The notes beneath the pieces were generated by a model. The model had not been told where the DNA came from and searched no databases. It saw only the letters and a program-made list of their open reading frames with translations. From the NCBI GenBank assembly GCA_034432795.1, contig DAOUBF010000005.1, forward strand, positions 33,358-97,357: 64,000 nt of DNA, in the 5' to 3' direction. This DNA comes from DAOUBF01 sp034432795 (GTDB lineage: Bacteria; Chloroflexota; Anaerolineae; DSLN01). Below, piece after piece: positions 24,245 to 32,749 of this stretch (position 1 is its first letter; each line of letters starts with the position of its first letter). A program made the position numbers and the translations under genes.

Positions 24245-25180
24245 CTACCGGTTCAGTCGCGGGTCCAGCGCGTCGCGCAGGCCGTCGCCCAACAGGTTGA
24301 AGCCCAGCACGGTGAGCACGAGGGCGATGCCGGGGAAGAAGATCAAATGGGGCGCACTGAAGAGTTGGTTGCGCTCCGCGCCGATCATGGAGCCCCACTC
24401 CGGCGTGGGCGGCTGTGCCCCCAGCCCCAGGAAGGACAGCGCCGCCGCGTCCAGGATGGCTGTGGCGATGCCCAGCGTGGCCTGCACGATCAGCGGTGTG
24501 AGCGCGTTCGGCAAGATGCGCCGGAAGAGGATGCGCACGGGGGACGCGCCCAACGCCCGGTCCGCCGTCACGAAGTCCTGCTCCTTGATGGAGAGCACGC
24601 TGGCGCGGATGATGCGCGCATAGGTGGGGATACTGACGATGCCGATGGCGATCAGGGTATTGATCAGGCCGGGGCCGAGCACGGTAACGATGGCGATGGC
24701 CAACAGCAGGCTGGGGAAGGCCAGGAGCACGTCCATAACGCGCATAATGGCGTTGTCCCACCAGCCGCCGGCGTAGCCTGACACCGCCCCGATCAGCGTC
24801 CCAATGATGATGGCGAATCCTACAGAGGAGATGCCCACCTGGAGCGACAACTGCGCCCCGTAGAGCACCCGGCTGAACAGGTCGCGCACATTACCGTCAA
24901 TGCCGAAGATGTGCTGCGGTTTGTCGGCAGGGCAGCCCAGGAGATGGATGCAGGGGGCTTCGCGCTTCTTAACATCCTCAATGCCGATCAGCGTCTGGAT
25001 GGGGTCATAGGGCGCCAGCACGGGCGCAAAGATGGCGATGAAAAGCAGGAAACCCAGGATGGTCATGCCAGCAACGGCGGAGCGCTGCCGGAACAGGCGC
25101 CGCAGGGTGTCTCGCCAGAGGCTACCTGGCGCATAAATGGCCGTGTCGCGTGTGAGAGAGATGGCTTCTGCAGCTTGCAT
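24245..25180 (-). CDS. Peptide/nickel ABC transporter permease (DppC/OppC family)
   Basis: Inner-membrane permease of 311 residues, the second of a DppBC pair. The N-terminal helix follows LRRLFRQRSAVAGMTILGF. The inner-membrane coupling motif appears as EQDFVTADRALGASPVRILFRRILPNAL (EAA loop with G at the centre). The C-terminus has FLGLGAQPPTPEWGSMI and ends LGDGLRDALDPRLNR. It starts three bases after the dppB-like stop. It works with the permease at 25184 and the binding protein at 26379; no ATPase gene is present here, so ATPases must be encoded elsewhere. Its 3' end is duplicated at 23182-23475. Confidence 0.93.
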   Translation of the reverse strand: MQAAEAISLTRDTAIYAPGSLWRDTLRRLFRQRSAVAGMTILGFLLFIAIFAPVLAPYDPIQTLIGIEDVKKREAPCIHLLGCPADKPQHIFGIDGNVRDLFSRVLYGAQLSLQVGISSVGFAIIIGTLIGAVSGYAGGWWDNAIMRVMDVLLAFPSLLLAIAIVTVLGPGLINTLIAIGIVSIPTYARIIRASVLSIKEQDFVTADRALGASPVRILFRRILPNALTPLIVQATLGIATAILDAAALSFLGLGAQPPTPEWGSMIGAERNQLFSAPHLIFFPGIALVLTVLGFNLLGDGLRDALDPRLNR

Positions 25181-25183
25181 GGC

Positions 25184-26260
25184 TTAACTCAGGCGAATAC
25201 GGGGGTCCAGATAGGCATAAGAGAGGTCCACGATCAGGTTGATCGCCACGTAGCCGATAGCAATGACGACGGTGAACGCCTGCACGATGGTGTAGTCGCG
25301 GGCGGTGATGGCGTCAAACAGGCTCTTGCCCACCCCAGAGAGGCCGAACACTGTCTCGGTGAGCACCGCGCCGCCCAGCAAGCCCCCCAGTTGCAACCCG
25401 ATCACGGTGACGATAGGCAGAAGCGCGTTGGGCATGGCGTGGCGGAAGATCACCTGGCGCTCGGTCAGCCCCTTGGCGCGGGCCGTGCGCGTATAGTCCA
25501 GGTTCATTACATCCAGCAGGCTGGAGCGCGTCATGCGGGCGATGATGGACATGGGGATCGTGCCCAGCGCCATCGTGGGCAGGATCAGGTGCTTGAGCGC
25601 ATCCCCGGCCAGCGTCCAGTTGCCCGTGACGATACCGTTGAAGATGTACATGTTGGACAGGAAGTCCAAAATGCCACGCGGCAGGCCGTTTAAGTGCTGC
25701 ATCCCCCACACCTCGGCCAGGGGCTTGACCGGGATGCCCGGCGTTAGCCGCCCTGAAGGCGGCAGGGCCAGCGGGGTGTCTTTCAACAGCAGCGCGAAGA
25801 CGTAGGCCAGCAACAGCCCCAGGACAAAGACCGGGATGGAGACGCCGGCGTTGGCGCCTACCATCGTGAGCACGTCAATCGCCGAGTTGCGCCTGTAGGC
25901 GGAGATCACCCCCAGGATAATGCCGAAGAAAGTGGCGAAGAGGAGCGCCGAAATGGACAGTTCCACCGTGACCGGCAGGCGCTCAGTCAGGATGACTGTC
26001 ACCGGACGATTGAAGCGAATGGAATCGCCCAGGTCGCCCCGCAAGACCTCGCCCAGGTAAATGGCGAACTGGACGGGGATGGGCTTGTTCAGCCCGTGGC
26101 GTTCGGCGAAAGCCTCGCAAATAGCGTCGGTGGCGTGCTCGCCGAGTTGCGCCCGGCAGGGATCGCCCGGTATCAAGCGCGCCAGCGAAAAGGTGACAAA
26201 CAAAATCCCCAGCAAGACGGGGATAGCCAGCAACACACGTCGGATGACGTACTGAATCAC
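25184..26260 (-). CDS. Peptide/nickel ABC transporter permease (DppB/OppB family)
   Basis: Inner-membrane permease of 358 residues, the first of the pair. Family features are the N-terminus IRRVLLAIPVLLGILFVTFSL, PGDPCRAQLG, the coupling loop DYTRTARAKGLTERQVIFRHAMPNALLP, and the C-terminal AYLDPRIRLS. A longer extracytoplasmic loop (~170-230) lies between helices 3 and 4, containing GRLTPGIPVKPLAEVWG. It is separated from the binding-protein gene by a strong hairpin (26277-26326), the usual way to make more binding protein than permease. Confidence 0.93.
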   Translation of the reverse strand: MIQYVIRRVLLAIPVLLGILFVTFSLARLIPGDPCRAQLGEHATDAICEAFAERHGLNKPIPVQFAIYLGEVLRGDLGDSIRFNRPVTVILTERLPVTVELSISALLFATFFGIILGVISAYRRNSAIDVLTMVGANAGVSIPVFVLGLLLAYVFALLLKDTPLALPPSGRLTPGIPVKPLAEVWGMQHLNGLPRGILDFLSNMYIFNGIVTGNWTLAGDALKHLILPTMALGTIPMSIIARMTRSSLLDVMNLDYTRTARAKGLTERQVIFRHAMPNALLPIVTVIGLQLGGLLGGAVLTETVFGLSGVGKSLFDAITARDYTIVQAFTVVIAIGYVAINLIVDLSYAYLDPRIRLS

Positions 26261-26276
26261 GCGACCAACCCCTCGG

Positions 26277-26326
26277 ACGGGGGACGGAAGAGGGGGCAGC
26301 TACGGCCCCTCTCTTCGGTCCCCCGT
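26277..26326. terminator. Intercistronic hairpin in the peptide transporter operon
   Basis: ACGGGGGACGGAAGAGGGGG faces CCCCTCTCTTCGGTCCCCCG around a short CAGCTACGG loop. It lies between the binding-protein and permease genes and probably limits read-through or protects the upstream message. Confidence 0.6.
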
Positions 26327-26378
26327 CATCACCACAGCACAGTTACTCCCCTCTAGCCAGGGGAGGGAATGAACCTCC

Positions 26379-28136
26379 TTACCCGCCTTCCTTAGGCGCA
26401 TTCAGGAACTGGCCGAAGAGGCCGGGGAAGTAAGTGAAGCTGCCATCGCGGCCCTTGTGCAGCGGGTGCGCCGCATCCCACTGGACGACGTAGGAGAGCA
26501 CCACGTCATTGGCATCCAGGTCGGCGCCGTTGTGGAACTTCACGCCCTGGCGCAGGTGGAAGGTCCACACGGTCAGGTCGTCGTTGGCCTCGTAGGACTC
26601 GGCCAGCGCGGGGATGGGCTTGCCAGTGCCCAGTTCGTAGGCCAGAAGCGACTCCATGACCTGCTCGCAGGCACGCAGGGCCTCACCGTCGGTCTCATCG
26701 GCGCAGTACAACCCGGCCGGTTCGCCGTTCTGCATCCAGACGAAGGTGTCGCGCCCGCCCGGGTCCATCATCCAGAAGCGCTCGGCGCCGATGTCGCTAG
26801 CGTGGGCGTTCTTGACGTCCGCCTTGAAGGCCGCGCCGTTGCCACCGTGCGCGATGGGGATCATGGGCACGTGCTGCTTGATCAGCTCGTTGGCCGTCTT
26901 GTAGAAGGGCAGGCGCTCCTCTGGCGTGGCGCGCGTGGCGCCGTTCTTCAAGGCCTCCCAGATGTCGGGGAAGCCGTTGCCGAACTGCTTAGAGGCGCCG
27001 GGGCCGAAGTGGAAGTCCAGGAAGTTGGTGGCGTCGGGGTAGTCGGCGCCCCAACCGAGCATGTGGAAGCCGCAGATCTCGCCACGGTCGGCGGCATCCA
27101 GGAAGGCACCGGACTCCATCTTGACCAGCTCGGTCTCCACACCGATCTTGGCCAACTGCGCCTGAATCTCCTGGGCCACGACGTTGGGGTCGGGCAGGTA
27201 CACGCGCACGACGTCGCGGTAGGTGATCGTCGTCTTGAAGCCCGGCAGCACGCCCTCCTCCTCCAGGATGCGCTTGGCCTCATCGGGGTTGTACTCGTAC
27301 CACTTCACCTCGGGGGTGTGGCCGAAGATGGAGGGTGGGATGAACTGCTCGGCCACAATGGAGCCCGGCGGGTAGAAGTTATCCACAATGCGCTTCTTAT
27401 CAATAGCCATAGCGAAGGCCTGGCGCACGCGCTCGTTGTCAAAGGGCGGGCAGGTGTTGTTCATGCCCAGGTAGAAGACGTTGGTGCCGCTGCGCGTCTT
27501 CAACTGCAGGTTGGGATCGTTCTGGATGGTCTCAAAGTCATCCGGGCAGGGGTTGTCAATCCCGTCCACCGTGCCCGCCTGGAGTTCCAGCAGGCGCTGG
27601 GCACATTCGGCGCTCCAGCGGAAGATGAGCGTCTCGGCCTTGGCCTTCTCGCCCCAGTAGTTGTCATTGCGCTTGAAGACGATCTGATCGCCACGCCGCC
27701 ACTCCGAGAACATGTACGGGCCGGTGCCATTGGGCCGCTCCACGAGCTGGCCGCCGCCGCCGGTCTCCTCCAGGTAGCCGCTATCGTTGATAGCGAAGGA
27801 CGAGAAGGCCACCTTAGAGGGCAAGGCCGGGTCGGGGTAGCATAGCGTGAACTTAACGGTGTATTGGTCCACCGCCTCAATCGCCTTGAACTCGCCGCCG
27901 TAGTCGCAGTTGGGCGCCTCCACCTTCATCGGCTCAAAGGCGGGCGCCTGCGTCGGCGGTGGTTGGGTCGGCGGTGGTTGCGTCGGTGGCGGTTGCGTCG
28001 GCGGCTGGGTCGGTGGCTGGGTTGGCTGGGGCGCAGTCGTCGGCGCGGGTGTGGCTGCCGGCCCACAGGCCGTCAGCACCAGGGCCGCCACAATCGCCAG
28101 CGATGCCAGTGTGAACCATCTGGGATTGTGCGTCAT
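26379..28136 (-). CDS. Peptide-binding lipoprotein (SBP family 5), circularly permuted
   Basis: A 585-residue extracellular solute-binding lipoprotein of the DppA/OppA family. The lipobox is LTAC (C24), followed by a Pro/Thr/Gln linker (~28-65). The domain order is permuted. The protein starts with the segment normally found about 130 residues into the family (AIEAVDQYTVKFTLC, then GTGPYMFSEWRRGDQI and NDNYWG). It runs to the canonical C-terminus (~461), then continues with the canonical N-terminal segment (RDTFVWMQNGEPAGLY, LAYELGTGKPIPALAESYE, WTFHLRQGVKFHNG, DANDVVLSY; ~462-585). All parts are present. The ATG at 28136 has GGAGGAGAAAG upstream. It is the first gene of the transporter operon. 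Substrate unknown, peptide likely. Confidence 0.92.
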   Translation of the reverse strand: MTHNPRWFTLASLAIVAALVLTACGPAATPAPTTAPQPTQPPTQPPTQPPPTQPPPTQPPPTQAPAFEPMKVEAPNCDYGGEFKAIEAVDQYTVKFTLCYPDPALPSKVAFSSFAINDSGYLEETGGGGQLVERPNGTGPYMFSEWRRGDQIVFKRNDNYWGEKAKAETLIFRWSAECAQRLLELQAGTVDGIDNPCPDDFETIQNDPNLQLKTRSGTNVFYLGMNNTCPPFDNERVRQAFAMAIDKKRIVDNFYPPGSIVAEQFIPPSIFGHTPEVKWYEYNPDEAKRILEEEGVLPGFKTTITYRDVVRVYLPDPNVVAQEIQAQLAKIGVETELVKMESGAFLDAADRGEICGFHMLGWGADYPDATNFLDFHFGPGASKQFGNGFPDIWEALKNGATRATPEERLPFYKTANELIKQHVPMIPIAHGGNGAAFKADVKNAHASDIGAERFWMMDPGGRDTFVWMQNGEPAGLYCADETDGEALRACEQVMESLLAYELGTGKPIPALAESYEANDDLTVWTFHLRQGVKFHNGADLDANDVVLSYVVQWDAAHPLHKGRDGSFTYFPGLFGQFLNAPKEGG

Positions 28137-28437
28137 TCTTTCTCCTCCTTCTCCTTTTCAAGATTCAGGCTGTACCACATGATCACGCCATCGCGTCTTG
28201 CAGATGCTCTGGGTCTCGGCTCTCACCCCCCTCCTCAAGCGATTGCGTCCATGCGCGGCCAACGCCCCATGCGAGCGAGGCGGGCAATCACCTGGCCGAC
28301 CGTCGTCTCGGCCTCTGGGGCTATGGTGCAGAGTAGTATAGAGCAAATGGCCCCATAAGTCAACCACCGGAACGAACCCGGCAGGGGTATTGGTTTTAAC
28401 CTCAGGTGTGCTTCCCCCACCCAACTCTCCCCCGCCC

Positions 28438-28560
28438 AGGTGCATTTCAATTTTGGGGCAACTGTCAGCCGTCACCCCCTCCCTACCCCTCCCCCTGGAT
28501 GGGGGAGGGGGGTAACCTACCGGGTCATCTGCCCCAAATCTGATATATACCCCTCCGCCC
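28438..28560. repeat. MITE-like element with terminal inverted repeats
   Basis: The left end is GGTGCATTTCAATTTTGGGG then CAACTG. The right end, in reverse complement, is GGGTATATATCAGATTTGGG then GCAGATG. Inside is the family A hairpin CCCTCCCCCTGG/ATGGGGGAGGGG. It is the best-preserved copy in the window. The preceding 28137-28437 stretch shows no gene. Confidence 0.6.
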
Positions 28561-28640
28561 GGTACCGGGCCTCAGCCCGGTTGGGAGGGGGACAGACCAT
28601 TCCCTCCCCCTTTGTGGGAGAGGGGGCAAAGTCATCCCCC
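28560..28640. repeat. Hairpin repeats (GGTACCGGGC type and family A)
   Basis: GGTACCGGGCCTCAGCCCGG then TTGGGAG recurs at about 29656-29682 as GGTACCGGGCTTTAGCCCGG. It is followed by CCCTCCCCCTTTG/GTGGGAGAGGG. Together with the previous element it fills the gap before the response regulator gene. Confidence 0.7.
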
Positions 28641-28805
28641 TCTATGTCGCACACTCACCCCACGATCGGGAATAAACCGTAGAGGAGAGGGCACAATGCT
28701 GTAAGGTTTTGGCCGCTTCTCCGTCTTTATGCTGGACTTTGAACGGTCCTAATCAGCGAAGGAGGAAGACGGTCTCCCCCCGACCGAACCCAGGGGCGAA
28801 GAGAG

Positions 28806-29504
28806 ATGAAACAGCGTATCCTGCTTGTTGACGATGATCCGGATTTGCTGGATCTGATGAAGTTGCGCCTGGAGGGCGCCAACTTTGATGTAGCCCTCGC
28901 CTGCTCTGGGTTGGAGGGCCTGCGGTTGGCCTATCACATCCAGCCCGATGCCATCATCCTGGACCTGCGCTTGCCGGATGCCGATGGCTGGACGGTGTGC
29001 CAGCGCCTGCGCGAAATGTCCGATGTGCCCATTATGGTGCTCAGCGCCAGCACTGCCAAGCATGACCTGGTGCGCGCTCTCAATGTGGGCGCCGATGAGT
29101 TTGTGGCCAAGCCGTTTCACTGGGATGAGCTTCTGGCGCGGCTGAAGGCCATGCTGCGCCGCGCCAAGCTGAGCGCACGCCCCACAAACGACCACTGCCC
29201 GGCTCCTCAGCGCAGCCACAGCCTGTTGCTTAATCCGGCTGACCACACGGTCACCGTGCACGGCAAGAGCATTGAACTCACCCCGATTGAGTTCCGATTG
29301 CTGGCCTGCCTGCACCGCCACGCCGGGCGGGTTCTCCCCCACCATTACCTGCTGCTGGAAGTGTGGGGGCCGCAATATGCCGACCGCACCAACTATCTTA
29401 AGCTGTACATCCGCTACCTGCGCAAGAAGATAGAGCAGGACCCCAGCAACCCGCAACTGCTGCGCACGGAATGGGGGGTGGGGTATTACCTGAGCGAATC
29501 CTGA
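28806..29504 (+). CDS. OmpR/PhoB-family response regulator, orphan
   Basis: A DNA-binding regulator of 232 residues. The receiver domain has the acidic pocket D9-D11, the phosphoacceptor D53 (ILDLRLPD), a Thr/Ser position in VLSAST and K102 (AKPFHWDE). The winged-helix output domain (~140-230) contains ELTPIEFRLLACL, YIRYLRKKIEQDP and the end WGVGYYL. No histidine kinase gene lies beside it, so the partner is elsewhere. A GAAGAGAG site precedes the ATG at 28806. It is encoded just upstream of the membrane-tethered sigma factor gene in the same direction, but repeats and a separate promoter lie between them. Confidence 0.93.
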   Translation: MKQRILLVDDDPDLLDLMKLRLEGANFDVALACSGLEGLRLAYHIQPDAIILDLRLPDADGWTVCQRLREMSDVPIMVLSASTAKHDLVRALNVGADEFVAKPFHWDELLARLKAMLRRAKLSARPTNDHCPAPQRSHSLLLNPADHTVTVHGKSIELTPIEFRLLACLHRHAGRVLPHHYLLLEVWGPQYADRTNYLKLYIRYLRKKIEQDPSNPQLLRTEWGVGYYLSES

Positions 29505-29519
29505 ACGCGCCCTGTGCGA

Positions 29520-29695
29520 CCAATCCCCTTTCCCCCTTACGGGAAGGGGAACAGGCCCATTCTCTCTCCCTGAATGGGGGAGGGGCGGGGATGGGGATGA
29601 TCTCCCCCCACCCCGCCCTCCCCCGCAAGGGGAGCGCTACGGCCCTTATCTCTGGTACCGGGCTTTAGCCCGGTTGGGAGAGGGACACCGTTATG
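29520..29695. repeat. Cluster of family A and GGTACCGGGC hairpins
   Basis: CCCCTTTCCCCCTTACGGG/AAGGGGAAC, a CTCTCCCTGAATGGGGGAGG block, CCCGCCCTCCCCCGCAAGGG, then GGTACCGGGCTTTAGCCCGG. It separates the response regulator gene from the sigma-fusion promoter. No gene was seen in it. Confidence 0.7.
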
Positions 29696-29735
29696 GAGGC
29701 AGCCGGAATGTGAGATGCACCTGCACGAAGAGCAG

Positions 29736-29763
29736 TTGACAAGAAGCGCCGAGCGCGTATACT
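29736..29763 (+). promoter_or_regulatory. Consensus-like promoter of the sigma-fusion gene
   Basis: TTGACA (29736-29741), a 16-base spacer, and TATACT (29758-29763). The predicted transcript starts near 29770, about 36 bases before the ATG at 29806. It is one of the clearest housekeeping-type promoters in the window. Confidence 0.65.
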
Positions 29764-29805
29764 TGGTTTACCGCCCGTCGGCGAGACCAACCCGCGCTTC
29801 AGGCC

Positions 29806-32736
29806 ATGAGCGACGAAGAGCTTGCAGCCCAGGTAGCCCAAGGCGATCAAGCCGCTTTTGCTGCCCTCTACGAACGCTACTTCCAGGGCATCTATGACCT
29901 GGCTGTCCGCATGACCCGCAGTGAGGACATCGCTGCCGACGTGGTCCAGAACACTTTCGTCAAAGCCTGGGAGCAATTACGCCAGCGTGCCATTCCCCAA
30001 AATGTCAAAGCCTGGCTGTACACCGTCGCCCGGAATACCGCCATTGATGAGCTACGCCTGCGAAAGCGGCTGGTCCCGGCGGAGGAGGAGCGGGCCGAAG
30101 GCGCGCTGGCCTTCTCCTATGTTGAACTGGATAGCGCCAGGCTCTCACAACCCGAAGCCGTGCTTCAGGACAAAGAGCTGGTGGAGTTGGTGTGGAACTC
30201 GGCCCAGGCGCTCAGCCCGGAGGACTACGCGCTACTGGACCTGCACCTGCGGAAGGGCCTGAGCGCGGACGAACTGGCCACCAGCCTGGGCGTGGCCAAA
30301 GGGGCCTTGTATACCCGCCTCTCGCGGCTGCGGGATGCGCTGGAAGAGTCCGTCGTCTCCACCCTGCTCATCCGCCGGGGGCGGCGCGATTGCCCCCGCC
30401 TGGATGCCCTGCTCTCCGCCATGCAGGTCACCGAGATCACCCGCGAGGTCCGCCGTGCGGTCCAGGCCCACCTTCAGGACTGCCCCTTCTGCCAGGAGAG
30501 CAAACGGCGCTACGTCTCGCCGGTGGAGATCTTCGCCGGGCTGGCGCTGGTCCCGGCATCGCCGGCCCTGCGCGAGGCGATCTGGCAGGGGGTTTCAGCC
30601 CAGATCACCGCAACGGCTGGCGTAGGCCGCGACGCCCCCCGGCGGGTGCCTCGCCCCCGCCTGGCACGGCCCACTGCCCCCCCGGCGGCCCTGATCGGTC
30701 TCTCCACCGTTGCCCTGGTGATCGCCGCCGTCGTCCTGGCCACCAGCCTGCTCCGCGTTGAGGACCCCCGGGATGCACGCAGCACCACCCATGTCATCGG
30801 CCAGCCCTCCACCAACAATATGATCACCATCACCTGGTCGCGTCAGCCAGGGGCGACAGGCTTCTCCCTGCTGTGGAGCCAGGCGCCCGACGATTTGCCG
30901 GATACCCTCCCTGAACTGGCGGGGGATGCGACCGAGGCGGTCAGCCCGCCTTTGTCGCCTGGGGGCTGGTACTTCCACCTGAGGACGCAGGGCCGATTGG
31001 GCCGCTGGACGAGCACGATCCATCTTGGCCCCTTCCTCATCCAGGCGCCGGAAGCCACCCCTCAGGCTACGCCCACCCCCACGCCCACACCTGTCCCAAC
31101 GGAGACGGCGGTAGGGACAGCCACCCACACACCTACAGGCACGCCCACCGCCACCAACAGGACGACGCCCAGCCCCACCAACACAGCCACACGGACACGC
31201 ACACCGGTGCGCACGCCGTCACCGACATCACCGCCGCCCACAGCTACAGCCTCTCCCACATCTGTGTTGGTAAGTACACCTATAGAGACGGCAGTACCGC
31301 CGCCAACCCACACACCGCCTCCCAGCCCATCTCCGACCAACACATACACGCCGATGCGGACAGCTACACGCACTTATACGCCGACGAACACGCCCTCACC
31401 GTCCGCTACGTCAACACGCAGCGCCACGCCGACCCCTACAACAACGGCCAGCCCAACGGCTACGCCCACCGGAACCGCCACGCCGACGCCAACGCGCACC
31501 AACACGTTAACCCCTACAATGACGTCCACACCCACATACACGCCCACCAGCACAGGGACAAATACACCCACCTATACACCGACCCGCACGCCTACCAACA
31601 CCCCGACCAACACGCCGTCGCCCTCTGCCACACCGACTCCCACCGCTACAGTGACCTTCACGCGAACAGCCAGCCCGACGGCCACGCCCACCAACACAAC
31701 GACCCCAACGCCGACACAGACGCGGACGCCCACGAACACACCGACCGATACACCGACCAACACGCCGACACCCAGAGCCACATTTACACCTACCCCCACT
31801 GCGACGCGGACGAGCACGCCCACACCGACAGATACACCATCCCCATCCCCCACGCCCACGCTGTTCTTCGTCCCGCGCTGCGAGAATATCCCGCCCGACC
31901 CCTTCGGCTATCGTTGTGATGACACGGTGACGCGCCCCTGGATTGATGGACGCATCAACACTGGCATCACCGAGGATGACCAGGTGGTGACCATCCCGAT
32001 TGGCTTTACCTTCTACCTGTACCACACAGGGTACATCTCTGTCACAGTCAGTTCAAACGGCAACCTGCAATTCACCACCAAGCTTGCGGTCGCCGACAAT
32101 ACCTGCCTGCCCTTCCCGAATATGGGCATGATGGTTGCCCCATTCTGGGATAACCTGTATCCGCCCGGCGGCGGTGGTGTGTATTACACGGTGACAGGGA
32201 CGGCGCCTGACCGTATCCTGACCGTAGAATGGCGCGATCTGCCGCACTATCCGGCCAGCCCCTCCACCGTGCGCTTTGAGGTGCAATTGGAAGAGGCCAC
32301 CGGCGACATCTACGTCCTGTATCAGGACGTGGACTTCGGCGACCCGCGCTGGGATCGGGGCGCCAGCGCCACGGTGGGCATCCAGTTTTATAACGAGGCG
32401 TTCCTTCAGTACAGTTGCGATGAACCCGCCCTCATCCCCGACCTGGCCATCCGCTTTTACCCCTCACCGAGCCTGCGAGGGCTGGCCATACCGACCCCCG
32501 CACCAACATTTGCGCCGGCGCCGGTCACCACACCGCGCCTGACCCACCCGACGCCCACGCCGACAGTTGCGCCCACGTGGACGAAGGTGCCGCCTCCAAC
32601 GCCGACCCCGACCCGGCCGCCGCTCCTGGCAACACCGACCTGGACACCGCCTCCAATCAAGATCACGCCGACCCCATTTCGCCCCACGCCGACGCCCACG
32701 CCCACCTGGAACTGGGCACGGGTCGGGGGGCGATAG
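29806..32736 (+). CDS. ECF-like sigma factor fused to ZAS anti-sigma motif, membrane helix, Thr/Pro stalk and NIDO-like domain
   Basis: A single 976-residue frame. Residues ~9-85 are sigma region 2 (ALYERYFQGIYDLAVRMT, EDIAADVVQNTFVKAWE, YTVARNTAIDELR). Residues ~125-180 are region 4 with a helix-turn-helix (LSADELATSLGVAKGALYTR). C196 and H222-x3-C226-x2-C229 form the zinc-associated anti-sigma motif. Residues ~294-316 are a membrane helix. Residues ~320-415 resemble a fibronectin-type beta domain. Residues ~418-685 are a Thr/Pro repeat stalk. Residues ~686-900 form a beta-rich domain like NIDO (SSNGNLQFT, MVAPFWDNLYP, FEVQLEEATGDIYVLYQDVDF), followed by a second Thr/Pro tail. Inside-to-outside order suggests a sigma factor held at the membrane and released on an external signal. 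Function is inferred from domains. Confidence 0.9.
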   Translation: MSDEELAAQVAQGDQAAFAALYERYFQGIYDLAVRMTRSEDIAADVVQNTFVKAWEQLRQRAIPQNVKAWLYTVARNTAIDELRLRKRLVPAEEERAEGALAFSYVELDSARLSQPEAVLQDKELVELVWNSAQALSPEDYALLDLHLRKGLSADELATSLGVAKGALYTRLSRLRDALEESVVSTLLIRRGRRDCPRLDALLSAMQVTEITREVRRAVQAHLQDCPFCQESKRRYVSPVEIFAGLALVPASPALREAIWQGVSAQITATAGVGRDAPRRVPRPRLARPTAPPAALIGLSTVALVIAAVVLATSLLRVEDPRDARSTTHVIGQPSTNNMITITWSRQPGATGFSLLWSQAPDDLPDTLPELAGDATEAVSPPLSPGGWYFHLRTQGRLGRWTSTIHLGPFLIQAPEATPQATPTPTPTPVPTETAVGTATHTPTGTPTATNRTTPSPTNTATRTRTPVRTPSPTSPPPTATASPTSVLVSTPIETAVPPPTHTPPPSPSPTNTYTPMRTATRTYTPTNTPSPSATSTRSATPTPTTTASPTATPTGTATPTPTRTNTLTPTMTSTPTYTPTSTGTNTPTYTPTRTPTNTPTNTPSPSATPTPTATVTFTRTASPTATPTNTTTPTPTQTRTPTNTPTDTPTNTPTPRATFTPTPTATRTSTPTPTDTPSPSPTPTLFFVPRCENIPPDPFGYRCDDTVTRPWIDGRINTGITEDDQVVTIPIGFTFYLYHTGYISVTVSSNGNLQFTTKLAVADNTCLPFPNMGMMVAPFWDNLYPPGGGGVYYTVTGTAPDRILTVEWRDLPHYPASPSTVRFEVQLEEATGDIYVLYQDVDFGDPRWDRGASATVGIQFYNEAFLQYSCDEPALIPDLAIRFYPSPSLRGLAIPTPAPTFAPAPVTTPRLTHPTPTPTVAPTWTKVPPPTPTPTRPPLLATPTWTPPPIKITPTPFRPTPTPTPTWNWARVGGR
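31058..31860 (+). repeat. Degenerate minisatellite encoding the Thr/Pro stalk
   Basis: About 800 bases of imperfect ACNCCNACN units encode runs of TPT, TNTPT and TATPT. The opposite strand shows long Val/Gly-rich frames (MGVFVPVLVGVYVGV...) that are artefacts of this composition. Confidence 0.9.
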
Positions 32737-32749
32737 AGGTCTCGCCTTC

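Noticed and set aside
31062..31859. Val/Gly-rich frames antisense to the Thr/Pro stalk, and the tandem units as a possible CRISPR array
   Set aside because: Repeats are degenerate, in frame with the sense protein, and lack conserved repeats with unique spacers. The antisense frames are mirror images of the ACNCCN units.
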